64,000 bases of DNA from contig NZ_QJUI01000003.1 in assembly GCF_004327285.1 (NCBI RefSeq), forward strand, positions 1 through 64,000, in the 5' to 3' direction. The notes under the pieces are model-generated. The model was not told the origin of the DNA and did not search any database. It was given only the letters and a program-made list of their open reading frames with translations. This stretch comes from Phytopseudomonas daroniae (GTDB lineage: Bacteria; Pseudomonadota; Gammaproteobacteria; Pseudomonadales; Pseudomonadaceae). Of this stretch, positions 46,329-56,656 are shown in pieces (the stretch's first letter is position 1; each line of letters begins with the position of its first letter). The position numbers and the translations under genes were made by a program.

Positions 46329-49300
46329 ATGGAGCGACTGGGGCTGGCGTTCGTCGCACTGTTGCGCTGGAGTCTGGGGCTGTGTGCGCTGGGCTTGGTG
46401 TTGGCCGCCTTTTACGTGAGCCTTGGCCGTCAGTTGGTGCCTTTGCTCGCCGAGTACCGGGAAGAAGCTGAAGCTCGCGCCACCGAAGCGCTGGGCATGC
46501 CGGTCGGCATCGGCGCGCTGGAAGGGCACTGGAGCGGCTTCTCGCCGTTGTTGACGGTGCGCGACCTGCACCTTGGCGAAGGTGAGCAGGGGCTGGTCCT
46601 TCAACAGGTGCGTGTGGTTCCCGATCTGCTTGGTAGTCTGATGGCCTGGCAACCCCGCATTGCCGAGTTGCAGCTCGACGGCGTGAGCCTGACGCTGCGT
46701 GAGGACGAGCAGGGCGCCTGGAGCGTGGAAGGCCTGCCGCAGCGGCAGGATCAGCCGCCGCTGGATATCGCCAAGGTGCTGCGCCAGTCGCAGATGGTCA
46801 GCCGTATCTCGCTGTTCGATAGCCAGATGAGCATTCAGGTGCACGATCGGAAACCGCTTGAGCTCACCGCCATCAACCTGAGCCTGAGCAATGGCAGCAC
46901 CCGCCAGCGTCTGGATGCCCGCGTGCAGTTGCCGGACGGCAAGCCACTGGCCCTGCAACTGCGTACCCGTATTCAAGCCGAACATTGGCAGGATGCGCGC
47001 GCCGAGTTCTATCTCAGCGCACCGCAAAGCGATTGGGCGTCCTGGCTGCCACCGGCGTTGACCCGCGAGTGGCACCTTGAGCACCTGCAGCTGGGTGGTG
47101 AGGTGTGGGGGCTCTGGGACAAGCGCAACCTGCAGCGGGCCGTTACCCGTCTGCATGCTCCACAGCTGGCAGGGCGTTATGGCGAACGCGAGGCCGTGGC
47201 GCTCGAGGATCTGTCCCTGAATGCCTATTTCGAGCGCAAGGATGACGATTTCGACCTGTTGCTCGATGACTTCGCCTTCAGCCGTGGTGACAACCGTTGG
47301 GGCGGAGCGCGTATCGCCCTCGGCCATCAGGCGGCCAGCGGTGACGAGTCCCAGCGCTGGAGCCTGAGCGCCGATCGCCTGGATGTCGCCCCCCTGGTGC
47401 CGCTGGTGGAAGGTCTGGCGCCGATGCCGGAAAGTGCCCTGGAATTGCTGCAGACGCTCAAGCCCCATGGCGCCTTGCGCAACCTGAATGTCAGTTTTCG
47501 CCCAGAATTCGAAGGGCCGGAGCGCCTGCAGTTCTCGGCGAACCTGGAGCGCGTCGGTTTTTCCGCCTGGCACGCCTCGCCGGCCGTGGAGAACGGCAGC
47601 GGCAGCATCACCGGTGATCTCGGCCAGGGCGAGTTGAAGGTCGACAGCGAAGACTTCTCCCTGCACCTCACCACGCTGTTTCCCAAAGCCTGGGAATATC
47701 AGCAGGCCAAGGGCCGACTGACCTGGACGCTCAACGATGAAGGCTTCACCCTGCGTGCGCCTTACCTGCAGGTCGTGGGCGAAGAGGGCAAGATCGCCGG
47801 CGACTTCCTGATCCGCATGCTCAAGGATCCGGAGCGTGAGGACTATATGGATCTGCGTGTCGGGATGCGTGACGGCGATGCGCGCTTCACCGAGAAATAC
47901 CTGCCGACACCGGTGCTCAGCCCGGCGCTCGACGAGTGGCTGAAAACCGCGATTCGCGGTGGCAAGGTCGATGAAGGTTATTTCCAGTATCAGGGCTCGA
48001 TCAATCGCGACCCGGATCCCGCTGTGCGCAGTATCAGCCTGTTCTTCGCCGTGCAGGATGCCGAGCTGGCCTTCCAGCCCGGCTGGCCAGCGTTGCACGA
48101 TGCCCGTGGCCAGGTGCTGATCGAGGACAGCGGGGTTCGTGTGCGCGTTTCGGAAGGACGCATTCTCGACAGCCAGGTGCGTGAGGCCTATGCCGATATC
48201 GCCCATGTCGATACCGGTGAAACGCCGCACCTCAAGCTCAAGGGCAAGCTGCAGAGCAGTGTCGGCGACGGTTTGAAGATCCTTCAGGAAACGCCGCTCG
48301 GGGTCGCCGACATCTTCGCCGGCTGGAAGGGCGCGGGGGCACTGAATGGCGCTCTGGATCTGGACATCCCGCTGCACAAGGGCGAGCAGGCGAAGGTGAT
48401 CGTCGACTTCAGTGCCGACAAGGCCTCGCTGAGCATCCGCGAACCGGCGCTGGAACTGAGTGACGTGACGGGTGATTTTCGCTACGACACCAGCAAGGGC
48501 CTTAGCGCGCCGTCGATCACCGCCCGTGCGCTGGGCCATGCGGTACGCGGCAAAGCCGTCGCCGACGGCCGGCCCGGCCAGGCCCGCAGCCGCATCGAGG
48601 CCAACGGGATCATTCCCCTGGGCAACCTGACCGGCTGGCTGGGCGTGAAGCAGCCGCTGCCGGCCCAGGGCAGCCTGCCGTATCGCCTGCGTCTGAGTCT
48701 CGAGGGTTCGCAGAGCCAGCTACGTGTCGATTCCAACCTCAAGGGCCTGAGCATCGGGCTGCCAGCGCCGTTCGGCAAAACGGCCAGCGAGGAGCGCTAC
48801 GCCGATTGGCGCATGAGTTTCGGCGGGCGCGAACAGCGTTACTGGCTGGATTACGCCGACGTGGCCAGCTTCACTCTGGCCGCGCCGCCTGGGCAGTTCA
48901 ATCAGAGCCGTGGTGAGCTGCGTCTGGGCGATGGGCCAGCGATCCTGCCGGCCGCTCGTGGCATACGGATTCGCGGTCGGGTCGCGCAAGTGAATCTGGC
49001 GGCCTGGCAGAGCGTTGCCAAGACTTACGAGCAAACGCCTCGTGAAGGTGCCCAACAGCTGTTCACCGATGCCGAGCTGCGTATTGGTCGTTTCGAGGGG
49101 CTGGGGCAAACGCTCGAGGATCTCGATGTGGGCTTCCGGCCCATTGACGGCGGCTGGTCGCTGAGCATGGACAGCGCCCTGGCCAAGGGCCGTGTCGATC
49201 TGTTCGAAGCGGCTGGTCGACCGATCATCGCCAACCTGGAATATGTGCGCCTGCCGGCGACCAAGCCGAAAACCGAGGATGCGCCGGAGCCTGAGACTCC

Positions 49301-50156
49301 GGATCCGCTGGCCGATTTCGATCCACGGCAGATTCCGGCGCTTGATCTGCACATCGCCCACGTATTCCAGGGCGACGACGATATGGGGGCCTGGTCGCTC
49401 AAGGCGCGGCCGGATGCTCAGGGCGTGCAGTTCAGCGATCTGGATATCAACCTCAAGGGGTTGCATCTCGGCGGCGCCATTGGTTGGCAGGGTGTCCCGG
49501 GGCAGACGCGCAGCTGGTACAAGGGCCGTATGCAGGGCGAAAAACTCTCCGAGGTTTTGAAAGCCTGGGGCTACGCGCCGTCGGCTACCAGCGAGAGCTT
49601 CCGCCTGGATGCCGATGGGCATTGGCCCGGCTCGCCGGTCTGGTTCAGCCTCAAACGCTACTCGGGCAGCCTGGATGCGTCACTGCGCAAGGGGCAGTTC
49701 GTTGAGGTGCAGGGCTCGGCCTCGGCGCTGCGGGTCTTTGGCCTGCTCAACTTCAACTCCATCGGCCGCCGTTTGCGTCTGGACTTCTCCGATCTGCTCG
49801 GCAAGGGCCTGAGCTATGACCGTGTGAAAGGCAATCTGAGTGCAACCGATGGCGTGTTCGTGACGAAGGAACCGATCACCATGACCGGTCCGTCGAGCAA
49901 TCTGGAGTTGAACGGTACCCTGAACATGATCGACCAGGGCATCGATGCCAAGCTGCTGGTGACCCTGCCGGTCACCAACAACCTGCCTCTCGCGGCGTTG
50001 ATCGTCGGTGCGCCGGCCATTGGCGGTGCGCTGTTCCTCGCCGACAAACTGCTGGGTGACCGTGTGGCGCGCTTCGCCAGCGTGCAATACGACGTGAAGG
50101 GCACTTTGCACGACCCGCAACTGACGTTCGACAAACCTTTCGAGAAACCCAACTGA
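46329..50156 (+). CDS. yhdP: YhdP-family AsmA-like envelope protein
   Basis: 1275 aa. One N-terminal membrane anchor (residues about 8-30, LRWSLGLCALGLVLAAFYVS) leads into a very long periplasmic beta-rich repeat body with DUF3971 and AsmA-like C-terminal regions. Such bridge-like proteins (YhdP, TamB, YdbH in E. coli) carry phospholipids between inner and outer membranes. The C-terminal region (LPVTNNLPLAALIVGAPAIG) is typical. It is 31 nt after rng. Confidence 0.93.
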   Translation: MERLGLAFVALLRWSLGLCALGLVLAAFYVSLGRQLVPLLAEYREEAEARATEALGMPVGIGALEGHWSGFSPLLTVRDLHLGEGEQGLVLQQVRVVPDLLGSLMAWQPRIAELQLDGVSLTLREDEQGAWSVEGLPQRQDQPPLDIAKVLRQSQMVSRISLFDSQMSIQVHDRKPLELTAINLSLSNGSTRQRLDARVQLPDGKPLALQLRTRIQAEHWQDARAEFYLSAPQSDWASWLPPALTREWHLEHLQLGGEVWGLWDKRNLQRAVTRLHAPQLAGRYGEREAVALEDLSLNAYFERKDDDFDLLLDDFAFSRGDNRWGGARIALGHQAASGDESQRWSLSADRLDVAPLVPLVEGLAPMPESALELLQTLKPHGALRNLNVSFRPEFEGPERLQFSANLERVGFSAWHASPAVENGSGSITGDLGQGELKVDSEDFSLHLTTLFPKAWEYQQAKGRLTWTLNDEGFTLRAPYLQVVGEEGKIAGDFLIRMLKDPEREDYMDLRVGMRDGDARFTEKYLPTPVLSPALDEWLKTAIRGGKVDEGYFQYQGSINRDPDPAVRSISLFFAVQDAELAFQPGWPALHDARGQVLIEDSGVRVRVSEGRILDSQVREAYADIAHVDTGETPHLKLKGKLQSSVGDGLKILQETPLGVADIFAGWKGAGALNGALDLDIPLHKGEQAKVIVDFSADKASLSIREPALELSDVTGDFRYDTSKGLSAPSITARALGHAVRGKAVADGRPGQARSRIEANGIIPLGNLTGWLGVKQPLPAQGSLPYRLRLSLEGSQSQLRVDSNLKGLSIGLPAPFGKTASEERYADWRMSFGGREQRYWLDYADVASFTLAAPPGQFNQSRGELRLGDGPAILPAARGIRIRGRVAQVNLAAWQSVAKTYEQTPREGAQQLFTDAELRIGRFEGLGQTLEDLDVGFRPIDGGWSLSMDSALAKGRVDLFEAAGRPIIANLEYVRLPATKPKTEDAPEPETPDPLADFDPRQIPALDLHIAHVFQGDDDMGAWSLKARPDAQGVQFSDLDINLKGLHLGGAIGWQGVPGQTRSWYKGRMQGEKLSEVLKAWGYAPSATSESFRLDADGHWPGSPVWFSLKRYSGSLDASLRKGQFVEVQGSASALRVFGLLNFNSIGRRLRLDFSDLLGKGLSYDRVKGNLSATDGVFVTKEPITMTGPSSNLELNGTLNMIDQGIDAKLLVTLPVTNNLPLAALIVGAPAIGGALFLADKLLGDRVARFASVQYDVKGTLHDPQLTFDKPFEKPN

Positions 50157-50186
50157 CGTGTCGTCATTCCTGACAGAGGAGCCGTG

Positions 50187-51041
50187 ATGTCTTTCGCCGT
50201 GATCCAGATGGTCAGCCAGGACGATATCGCCGCCAATCTGCTGCAGGCCCGGCGCTTGCTGGAGCAGGCCGCCGCAGCCGGTGCCCGGCTGGCGGTACTG
50301 CCGGAGAACTTTTCTGCACTCGGTCGGCGCGACGCCGCCGACTTGGGGCGCCTGGAAGCCAGTGGCGAGGGCCCGGTGCTGCCCTGGTTGAAACGCACCG
50401 CACGTGACCTCAGGTTATGGATAGTGGCCGGTACCTTGCCGCTGCCGCCGGACGACCAACCCCGTGGCAAGCCGAGGGCCTGCTCGCTGCTGATCGACGA
50501 ACAGGGTGAAACCGTCGCCCGCTACGACAAGCTGCACCTGTTCGATGTGGATGTCAGCGACAGCCGCGGCCGTTATCGCGAGTCGGACGACTACGCCCAC
50601 GGCGAACAGCTGGTGGTCGCCGATACACCCGTTGGGCGTCTGGGTTTGACCGTATGCTACGACCTGCGCTTTCCTGAGCTCTATGGCGCGTTGCGTGAAG
50701 CGGGTGCCGAGCTGATCAGTGCGCCGTCGGCGTTCACCCGGGTCACCGGTGCGGCCCACTGGGACGTGCTGATCCGTGCCCGCGCCATCGAAACCCAGTG
50801 TTACCTGTTGGCGGCGGCTCAGGGCGGCGTTCATCCGGGTGGTCGAGAAACCTATGGCCACACGGCCATCATCGATCCCTGGGGGCGTAAGCTGGTAGAA
50901 CGTGCGGATGGCGAAGCGGCCTTGCTGGCCGAGCGTGATGGCGTCGAGCAAGCCTCGATCCGCGAGCGCATGCCGGTAGTGCGACACAAACGATTTTTCG
51001 CTGCGGCCGAACCGCGGCAGCCTGATGTGGAGACGTTATGA
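50187..51041 (+). CDS. Carbon-nitrogen hydrolase (nitrilase-like, Nit1/YbeM-type)
   Basis: 284 aa from ATG 50187. The Glu-Lys-Cys triad is visible: Glu in [10 protein letters not shown], Lys in [10 protein letters not shown], Cys in [14 protein letters not shown]. The Nit-type pattern suggests repair of deaminated glutathione or omega-amidase activity in the cytoplasm (family inference). ATGA overlap with tldD, so the two are coupled. Confidence 0.92.
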   Translation: MSFAVIQMVSQDDIAANLLQARRLLEQAAAAGARLAVLPENFSALGRRDAADLGRLEASGEGPVLPWLKRTARDLRLWIVAGTLPLPPDDQPRGKPRACSLLIDEQGETVARYDKLHLFDVDVSDSRGRYRESDDYAHGEQLVVADTPVGRLGLTVCYDLRFPELYGALREAGAELISAPSAFTRVTGAAHWDVLIRARAIETQCYLLAAAQGGVHPGGRETYGHTAIIDPWGRKLVERADGEAALLAERDGVEQASIRERMPVVRHKRFFAAAEPRQPDVETL

Positions 51042-52480
51042 GCGACATGTTGTTGACCGTCAGCGAGCAGATGCTGAGCCCCGGCGGTCTGACCCTGGAG
51101 CATCTGCCGGGCGTACTCGGCGAATTGGCCGGCCCCGGCATCGATGCCGCCGATCTGTACTTCCAGACCCAGGTGTCCGAAACCTGGGTGCTGGAAGATG
51201 GCATCGTCAAGGAAGGCAGTTTCAACCTCGACCAGGGCGTCGGCGTGCGCGCCCAGTCCGGAGAGAAGACCGGCTTCGCCTACAGCAATGCGATTACCCC
51301 CGAGGCGCTGAGCCAGGCCGCCCGTGCCGCGCGCTCGATTGCCCGCGCCGGGCAGCAGGGGCGCGTGCAGGCGTTTGCCGCGACCCAGGTGACGCCACTG
51401 TATGCGCCGGAGAATCCGCTGGACGTGATTGATCGCGCCCAGAAGGTCGAGCTGCTCAAGCGTGTCGACCAGGCCACCCGTGCTCTGGATTCGCGGATCA
51501 AGCAGGTGACGGTGAGTCTCGCCGGTGTCTGGGATCGCATATTGGTCGCCGCCACTGACGGCAGCCTGGGCGCCGATATCCGTCCGCTGGTGCGCTTCAA
51601 CGTCAGCGTGATCGTCGAGCACAACGGTCGCCGTGAACGCGGGGGCCATGGCGGTGGCGGGCGTACGAATTACAGCTATTTCCTCAATGAGGATCGCGCC
51701 ATGGGCTATGCCCGTGAAGCCCTGCGTCAGGCTCTGGTCAACCTTGAAGCGATTGCCGCGCCGGCGGGCACCTTGCCGGTGGTCATGGGCGCTGGCTGGT
51801 CGGGCGTGCTGCTGCACGAGGCGGTCGGCCATGGCCTGGAAGGCGACTTCAATCGCAAGGGCAGCTCCAACTACAGCGGCAAGATCGGCCAGCAGGTGGC
51901 GTCCAAGCTGTGCACCATCGTCGATGACGGTACCCTGGCGGAGCGCCGCGGCTCACTGAGCATGGACGACGAAGGCACACCTACCCAGTGCACCACGCTG
52001 ATCGAGAATGGCGTGCTCAAGGGGTACATGCAGGACAAACTCAACGCCCGTCTGATGGGCGTGGCACGTACCGGCAATGGTCGCCGCGAGTCTTACGCGC
52101 ACCTGCCGATGCCACGCATGACCAACACCTACATGCTGGCCGGGGAGAGCGACCCCGAGGAAATCATCCGTTCGGTGAAGAAGGGCATCTACTGCGCCAA
52201 TCTGGGCGGTGGTCAGGTCGACATCACCAGCGGCAAGTTCGTGTTCTCCACCAGCGAGGCGTACCTGATCGAGGATGGCAAGATCACCGCGCCGGTCAAG
52301 GGCGCGACGCTGATCGGCAATGGCCCCGAGGCCATGAGCAAGGTGTCGATGGTCGGTAACGACCTGGCGCTGGACAGCGGCGTCGGCACCTGTGGCAAGG
52401 ATGGTCAGTCGGTGCCGGTCGGCGTTGGCCAGCCGACCCTGAAGATCGATGCGATCACGGTCGGCGGTACCGGAGCCTGA
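51038..52480 (+). CDS. tldD: Metalloprotease TldD
   Basis: 480 aa, catalytic subunit of the TldD-TldE protease that matures modified peptides (microcin B17-type) and acts on unfolded peptides. The zinc motif [11 protein letters not shown] (HExxxH) is present. The partner gene pmbA (tldE) lies 0.7 kb downstream beyond the inverted darP gene. Confidence 0.97.
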   Translation: MSDMLLTVSEQMLSPGGLTLEHLPGVLGELAGPGIDAADLYFQTQVSETWVLEDGIVKEGSFNLDQGVGVRAQSGEKTGFAYSNAITPEALSQAARAARSIARAGQQGRVQAFAATQVTPLYAPENPLDVIDRAQKVELLKRVDQATRALDSRIKQVTVSLAGVWDRILVAATDGSLGADIRPLVRFNVSVIVEHNGRRERGGHGGGGRTNYSYFLNEDRAMGYAREALRQALVNLEAIAAPAGTLPVVMGAGWSGVLLHEAVGHGLEGDFNRKGSSNYSGKIGQQVASKLCTIVDDGTLAERRGSLSMDDEGTPTQCTTLIENGVLKGYMQDKLNARLMGVARTGNGRRESYAHLPMPRMTNTYMLAGESDPEEIIRSVKKGIYCANLGGGQVDITSGKFVFSTSEAYLIEDGKITAPVKGATLIGNGPEAMSKVSMVGNDLALDSGVGTCGKDGQSVPVGVGQPTLKIDAITVGGTGA

Positions 52481-52483
52481 GGA

Positions 52484-52510
52484 TTTGGGCCGGGAGTGCC
52501 TCGGCCCAAA
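52484..52510. terminator. Bidirectional hairpin between tldD and darP
   Basis: TTTGGGCCG and CGGCCCAAA pair around a 9-nt loop, directly between two convergent stops. Confidence 0.7.
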
Positions 52511-52512
52511 GC

Positions 52513-53031
52513 CTAGCGCAGGCCGCGCTGGGTTTCGTCGAGATCGCGGATGTACTTGAAGATTTTGCGTGACGAGGCCGGAGCTTTTTCCTGTGCCGCT
52601 TCATGCTGGGCATGGCGGATCAGCCCGCGCAGGTGCTGACGGTCGGCGTCGGGGTACTCGGCGACGAACTTCTCCAGCACTTCGTCGTTACCGGTGATCA
52701 GGCGATCGCGCCAGCGTTCGAGGTTGTGGAAGCGTTCATTGTACTGGCGCGTGGAGGCGTCGAGCTGGTCGAGCAGCGTCAGGATCGCTTCGATGTCCTG
52801 ATCGCGCATCAGCTTGCCGATGAACTGCATATGGCGCTTTTTCGCCGAATTGGCGGTGTGCTTCGGGGATTCTTCCAGAGCACGGCGCAGACCATCGGTC
52901 AGCGGTAGCTTGTTCTGCAGCTCGGGCTTGAGGCCGGCCAGACGCTGGCCTAGCTCCTGCAGGGCGTGGAACTCACGCTTGACCTGGGTTTTGCTCTTCT
53001 CGCCGGAGAAGTCGTCGAGGTAATCAGACAT
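52513..53031 (-). CDS. darP: Ribosome-associated protein DarP (YjgA)
   Basis: 172 aa from ATG 53031 ([20 protein letters not shown]); the frame extends upstream but through repeat DNA. Highly charged and helical (DUF615 family); it binds 50S precursors and assists late assembly. It is on the minus strand, splitting tldD and pmbA, as in P. aeruginosa (PA4473). Confidence 0.92.
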   Translation of the reverse strand: MSDYLDDFSGEKSKTQVKREFHALQELGQRLAGLKPELQNKLPLTDGLRRALEESPKHTANSAKKRHMQFIGKLMRDQDIEAILTLLDQLDASTRQYNERFHNLERWRDRLITGNDEVLEKFVAEYPDADRQHLRGLIRHAQHEAAQEKAPASSRKIFKYIRDLDETQRGLR

Positions 53032-53069
53032 TTGCGGTGATCCAATGGGAAACGCCACCATGATAACAG

Positions 53070-53142
53070 CAGCTTCAAGCTTCAAGCTTCAAGCTTCAAG
53101 CGAAGAGCGAAGAGCGAAGAGCGAATGGCGAAGAGCGAATGG
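53070..53142. repeat. Tandem heptamer repeats between darP and pmbA
   Basis: Four copies of CTTCAAG-type heptamers, then several CGAAGAG heptamers with GCGAATG variants. It is a low-complexity tract typical of Pseudomonas intergenic DNA and prone to slippage; upstream of pmbA by about 65 nt. Confidence 0.8.
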
Positions 53143-53206
53143 CAAAAGATTTACTCGCGGCTGGTAGCTGGCCGCTTGCAGCTGCTTTCAAAAATGTGGA
53201 GTCGTT

Positions 53207-54553
53207 ATGAGTGAAGTGGAAGTAGTCGGGCCAGGTGCGCTACCGGGTCTGCAGGCGCAGGTCGAACAGATCCTCGCCGAGGCGAAGAAGCAGGGCGCGA
53301 GCGCCTGTGAAGTGGCGGTTTCGGTGGAGCAGGGGCTGTCCACCACAGTGCGTCAGCGTGAGGTGGAAACCGTCGAGTTCAACCGCGACCAGGGCTTCGG
53401 CATCACCCTTTACGTTGGCCAGCGCAAGGGCTCGGCCAGCACCTCGGCAACCGGCGAGGCGGCGATCCGCGAAACCGTGGCAGCCGCCCTGGCCATCGCC
53501 AAGCATGCTTCCGAGGATGAAAGCGCCGGCCTCGCCGACGCTGCGTTGATGGCTCGTGATCTGCCGCAGCTGGATCTCTACCACGCCTGGGACATCACCC
53601 CGGAACAGGCGATCGAGCGCGCGCTGGTCTGCGAAGCAGCGGCGTTCGATGCCGATTCGCGCATTCGCAACGCCGATGGCACCAGCCTGGGTACCCATCA
53701 GGGCTGCCGTGTCTATGGCAACAGCCATGGCTTCATCGGCGGCTACGCCAGCACCCGGCACAGCCTCAGCTGCGTGATGATCGCCGAAAGCGACGGGCAG
53801 ATGCAGCGCGATTACTGGTACGACGTGAACCGGCAGGGCGAGTTGCTCGCCGATGCCGCGAGCATCGGGCGTCGCGCCGCGCAACGTGCAGTCAGCCGCC
53901 TCGGCGCTCGTCCGGTGCCGACCTGCGAGGTTCCGGTACTGTTCTCCGCAGAGCTGGCCACCGGGTTGTTCGGCAGCTTCCTCGGCGCCATTTCCGGTGG
54001 CGCGCTGTACCGCAAGTCGTCGTTCCTCGAAGGTTCTCTGGGCGAGCAACTGTTTCCCTCCTGGCTGAACCTCGATGAGCGTCCGCACATTCCTCGTGCC
54101 ATGGGCAGCGCCGCGTTCGATGGTGATGGTCTGGCTACCTACGCGAAACCCTTCGTGGAGGGCGGCAGGCTGGTCTCCTACATTCTGGGCACCTACGCCG
54201 GGCGCAAGCTGGGTATGCCCAGCACGGCCAATGCCGGGGGCGTACACAACCTGTTCGTCAGCCATGGCGATGAAGATCAGCAAGCGTTGATCAAGCGTAT
54301 GGGCCGCGGCCTGCTGGTCACCGAGTTGATGGGCCAAGGCCTGAACATGGTCACCGGCGATTACTCCCGCGGCGCGGGTGGCTACTGGGTGGAGAATGGC
54401 GAGATTCAGTTCGCCGTGCAGGAGGTCACCATCGCCGGAAACCTGCGCGACATGCTCAAGCAGATCGTCGCCGTCGGCAGCGACCTGGAGCTGCGCAGCA
54501 ATATCCGCACGGGCTCGGTGCTGATCGAGAAAATGACCGTCGCTGGCAGTTGA
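53207..54553 (+). CDS. pmbA: TldE/PmbA protease subunit
   Basis: 448 aa, structural partner of TldD; it keeps the fold but lacks the HExxxH zinc site. Typical segments are NRDQGFGITLYVGQRKGSAS and GAGGYWVENGEIQFAVQEVT. Together with TldD it forms the heterodimeric protease. Followed by a good terminator. Confidence 0.96.
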   Translation: MSEVEVVGPGALPGLQAQVEQILAEAKKQGASACEVAVSVEQGLSTTVRQREVETVEFNRDQGFGITLYVGQRKGSASTSATGEAAIRETVAAALAIAKHASEDESAGLADAALMARDLPQLDLYHAWDITPEQAIERALVCEAAAFDADSRIRNADGTSLGTHQGCRVYGNSHGFIGGYASTRHSLSCVMIAESDGQMQRDYWYDVNRQGELLADAASIGRRAAQRAVSRLGARPVPTCEVPVLFSAELATGLFGSFLGAISGGALYRKSSFLEGSLGEQLFPSWLNLDERPHIPRAMGSAAFDGDGLATYAKPFVEGGRLVSYILGTYAGRKLGMPSTANAGGVHNLFVSHGDEDQQALIKRMGRGLLVTELMGQGLNMVTGDYSRGAGGYWVENGEIQFAVQEVTIAGNLRDMLKQIVAVGSDLELRSNIRTGSVLIEKMTVAGS

Positions 54554-54559
54554 TTCACT

Positions 54560-54586
54560 CGGGCGCCAATCGGCGCCCGGTTCTTT
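54560..54586 (+). terminator. Rho-independent terminator after pmbA
   Basis: CGGGCGCC, loop AATC, GGCGCCCG, then GTTCTTTT, beginning 7 nt past the stop. Confidence 0.85.
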
Positions 54587-54794
54587 TCGGGCATGCCACG
54601 CAATGTGGCGATCTCACGCCTGCTTTCCTTCGCCGGTTCGAAACCGCTAGCGGTCGATGGCGGCGTATTAGCAGCCGTTCGGTAGCTTTCGCCCACTTCA
54701 AGCCTTTCTTCCCAGGTGCTGGTTGTGAACCTGCCCAAACAGGCCAATAGCGCTTCGGTCTAATTCGGTATTGATTATTCTTTCTATATAGGAA

Positions 54795-54809
54795 TTAATA
54801 TTATTATCT
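54795..54809 (+). promoter_or_regulatory. Fur box of the fagA-fumC-orfX-sodA operon
   Basis: TTAATATTATTATCT matches the 7-1-7 Fur consensus at 10 of 14 positions, the right half at 6 of 7, in an AT-rich stretch just before fagA. In P. aeruginosa this operon is Fur-repressed. The remaining 54587-54794 shows no gene. Confidence 0.6.
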
Positions 54810-54823
54810 TTTGAGGGTGCGCC

Positions 54824-55219
54824 ATGAGATTTCGCTCAAGCAATACGCCATGTCTGGATTGTTGGTATTGGCAAGGGTTCAGGATCCGCTGTGCCCTGCT
54901 TCCAGATGAACCACGGCTGCTTGAACTGCACTGGGCGCAGGGTCGGCAACTGGTCGAGCATGGCCGCCTGTGCCCCTGGCGGATGTCGCTGACCACCCTG
55001 AACCTGCTCATGGATACCGCCTGCGATACGGCGCTGCCCTGGCACTGGCGCAGTGTCTGTCTGGATCACGCCTATCGCTCCCTCTACGCGCTGCAGCATC
55101 TGGCGGCCAACCGCGATCAGCAACACAGCCTGAATCGCGTCCGCAATCGGCTGGCCACCTTGCGTATGCAGCCCTCTCTTTCGATGTCCGAATTGGCAGA
55201 AGGAAATCCCTATGAGTAA
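54824..55219 (+). CDS. fagA: Fur-associated gene product FagA
   Basis: 131 aa, soluble, Cys/Trp-rich start (TPCLDCWYWQGFRIRCALLP). FagA is the small first gene of the iron-regulated fagA-fumC-orfX-sodA operon in Pseudomonas; its biochemical role is unknown. The N-terminal CxxC and following Cys could bind metal (inference). It overlaps fumC by 8 nt. Confidence 0.88.
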   Translation: MRFRSSNTPCLDCWYWQGFRIRCALLPDEPRLLELHWAQGRQLVEHGRLCPWRMSLTTLNLLMDTACDTALPWHWRSVCLDHAYRSLYALQHLAANRDQQHSLNRVRNRLATLRMQPSLSMSELAEGNPYE

Positions 55220-56588
55220 CACCCGGATAGAACGCGACAGCATGGGCGAACTGGCAGTCCCTGCCGAAGCCCTTTACGGTGCCCAGACCCAACGCGCGGT
55301 CAACAACTTCCCGGTATCGGGTCTGGCCATGCCCAAGGCATTCATTCGTGCGCTGGTACTGGCCAAGGCGGCAGCCGCCCGTGCCAACGTCGATCTGGAG
55401 CAGATCCTGCCGGCCCAGGGCGATGCCATCGTCTCGGCGTGCCAGCAGCTGCTGGCTGAAGATTTCATGCGGCACTTCCCGGTGGATGTGTTCCAGACCG
55501 GTTCCGGCACCAGCTCCAACATGAACGCCAACGAAGTGATCGCCACCCTGGCCACGGGCATTCTTGGCGAACCGGTCAATCCCAATGATCACGTCAACTG
55601 CGGCCAGAGCAGCAACGACATCATTCCCACCACCATCCACGTCAGTGCCGCCATCGAGGTCAGTGAACATCTGCTGCCTGCGCTTGGCCACCTGCTCAAG
55701 GTGCTCTGCGAGAAGTCCCTCGAAGTACAGCCCTTCGTGAAGACCGGCCGCACGCACCTGATGGATGCCATGCCCGTGCGTATGAGCCAGGTGCTCGATG
55801 GCTGGGCTCAGCAGATCCAGGGCAACATCCAGTTGCTTACCAGCCTGCTGCCGGCTCTGCAGGCCCTGGCCCAGGGGGGGACTGCAGTCGGCACCGGTAT
55901 CAACGCGCATCCGCGATTTGCCGAGCTATTCTGTCAGGAGCTGAATGCCCTGACTGGCCGACAGTTCACCCCAGGTGCCAATTTCTTCGCCCTGATCGGC
56001 TCCCAGGACACCGCGGTGGCGCTGTCCGGGCAACTGAAAACCACGGCAGTGTCGCTGATGAAGATCGCCAACGACCTGCGCTGGATGAACTCGGGCCCCT
56101 TGGCCGGCCTTAGCGAAATCGAACTCGAGGCGCTGCAGCCCGGCTCCTCGATCATGCCTGGCAAGGTCAACCCGGTGATTCCGGAAGCGACGGCCATGGT
56201 CGCCGCCCAGGTCATCGGCAACGACGCCACCATTGCGGTGGCGGGGCAGTCCGGCAACTTCGAGCTGAACGTGATGCTGCCAGTGATCGCCCATAACCTG
56301 CTCGGCAGCATCGAACTGCTGGCCAACGTCAGCCACCTGCTGGCGGATCGCGCCATCGCCAGCTTCAAGGTCAACGAACCCAAGCTCAAGGAAGCGCTGG
56401 GCCGCAATCCGATATTGGTGACCGCGCTGAACCCGCTGATCGGCTACCAGAAGGCCGCGGAAATCGCCAAGAAGGCGTACCGGGAAGGTCGGCCGATCAT
56501 CGACGTGGCTGAGGAAATGACCGACCTGGGACGTGCCGAGCTGGAGCAGTTGCTCAACCCGGAGCGCCTTACCGAAGGTGGTCTGTAA
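55212..56588 (+). CDS. fumC: Class II fumarase (iron-independent)
   Basis: 458 aa. The superfamily signature GSSIMPGKVNPVIPEA and the GRTHLMDAMPV histidine block are clear. It interconverts fumarate and malate without an Fe-S cluster, so it replaces the iron-dependent fumarase when iron is short; the Fur box upstream and sodA downstream fit that iron-sparing programme. Confidence 0.96.
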   Translation: MSNTRIERDSMGELAVPAEALYGAQTQRAVNNFPVSGLAMPKAFIRALVLAKAAAARANVDLEQILPAQGDAIVSACQQLLAEDFMRHFPVDVFQTGSGTSSNMNANEVIATLATGILGEPVNPNDHVNCGQSSNDIIPTTIHVSAAIEVSEHLLPALGHLLKVLCEKSLEVQPFVKTGRTHLMDAMPVRMSQVLDGWAQQIQGNIQLLTSLLPALQALAQGGTAVGTGINAHPRFAELFCQELNALTGRQFTPGANFFALIGSQDTAVALSGQLKTTAVSLMKIANDLRWMNSGPLAGLSEIELEALQPGSSIMPGKVNPVIPEATAMVAAQVIGNDATIAVAGQSGNFELNVMLPVIAHNLLGSIELLANVSHLLADRAIASFKVNEPKLKEALGRNPILVTALNPLIGYQKAAEIAKKAYREGRPIIDVAEEMTDLGRAELEQLLNPERLTEGGL

Positions 56589-56656
56589 CAGCAGAAACGG
56601 TCGTGCGCAGGTCTTGTGTTCTGCGCGTTTTCGCCCTGGGGCGAGGAGGCAATCCC

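Noticed and set aside
53070..53142. CRISPR-like array
   Set aside because: The repeats are 7-bp tandem units without spacers; no array of regularly spaced longer repeats exists in the window and no cas genes are present.
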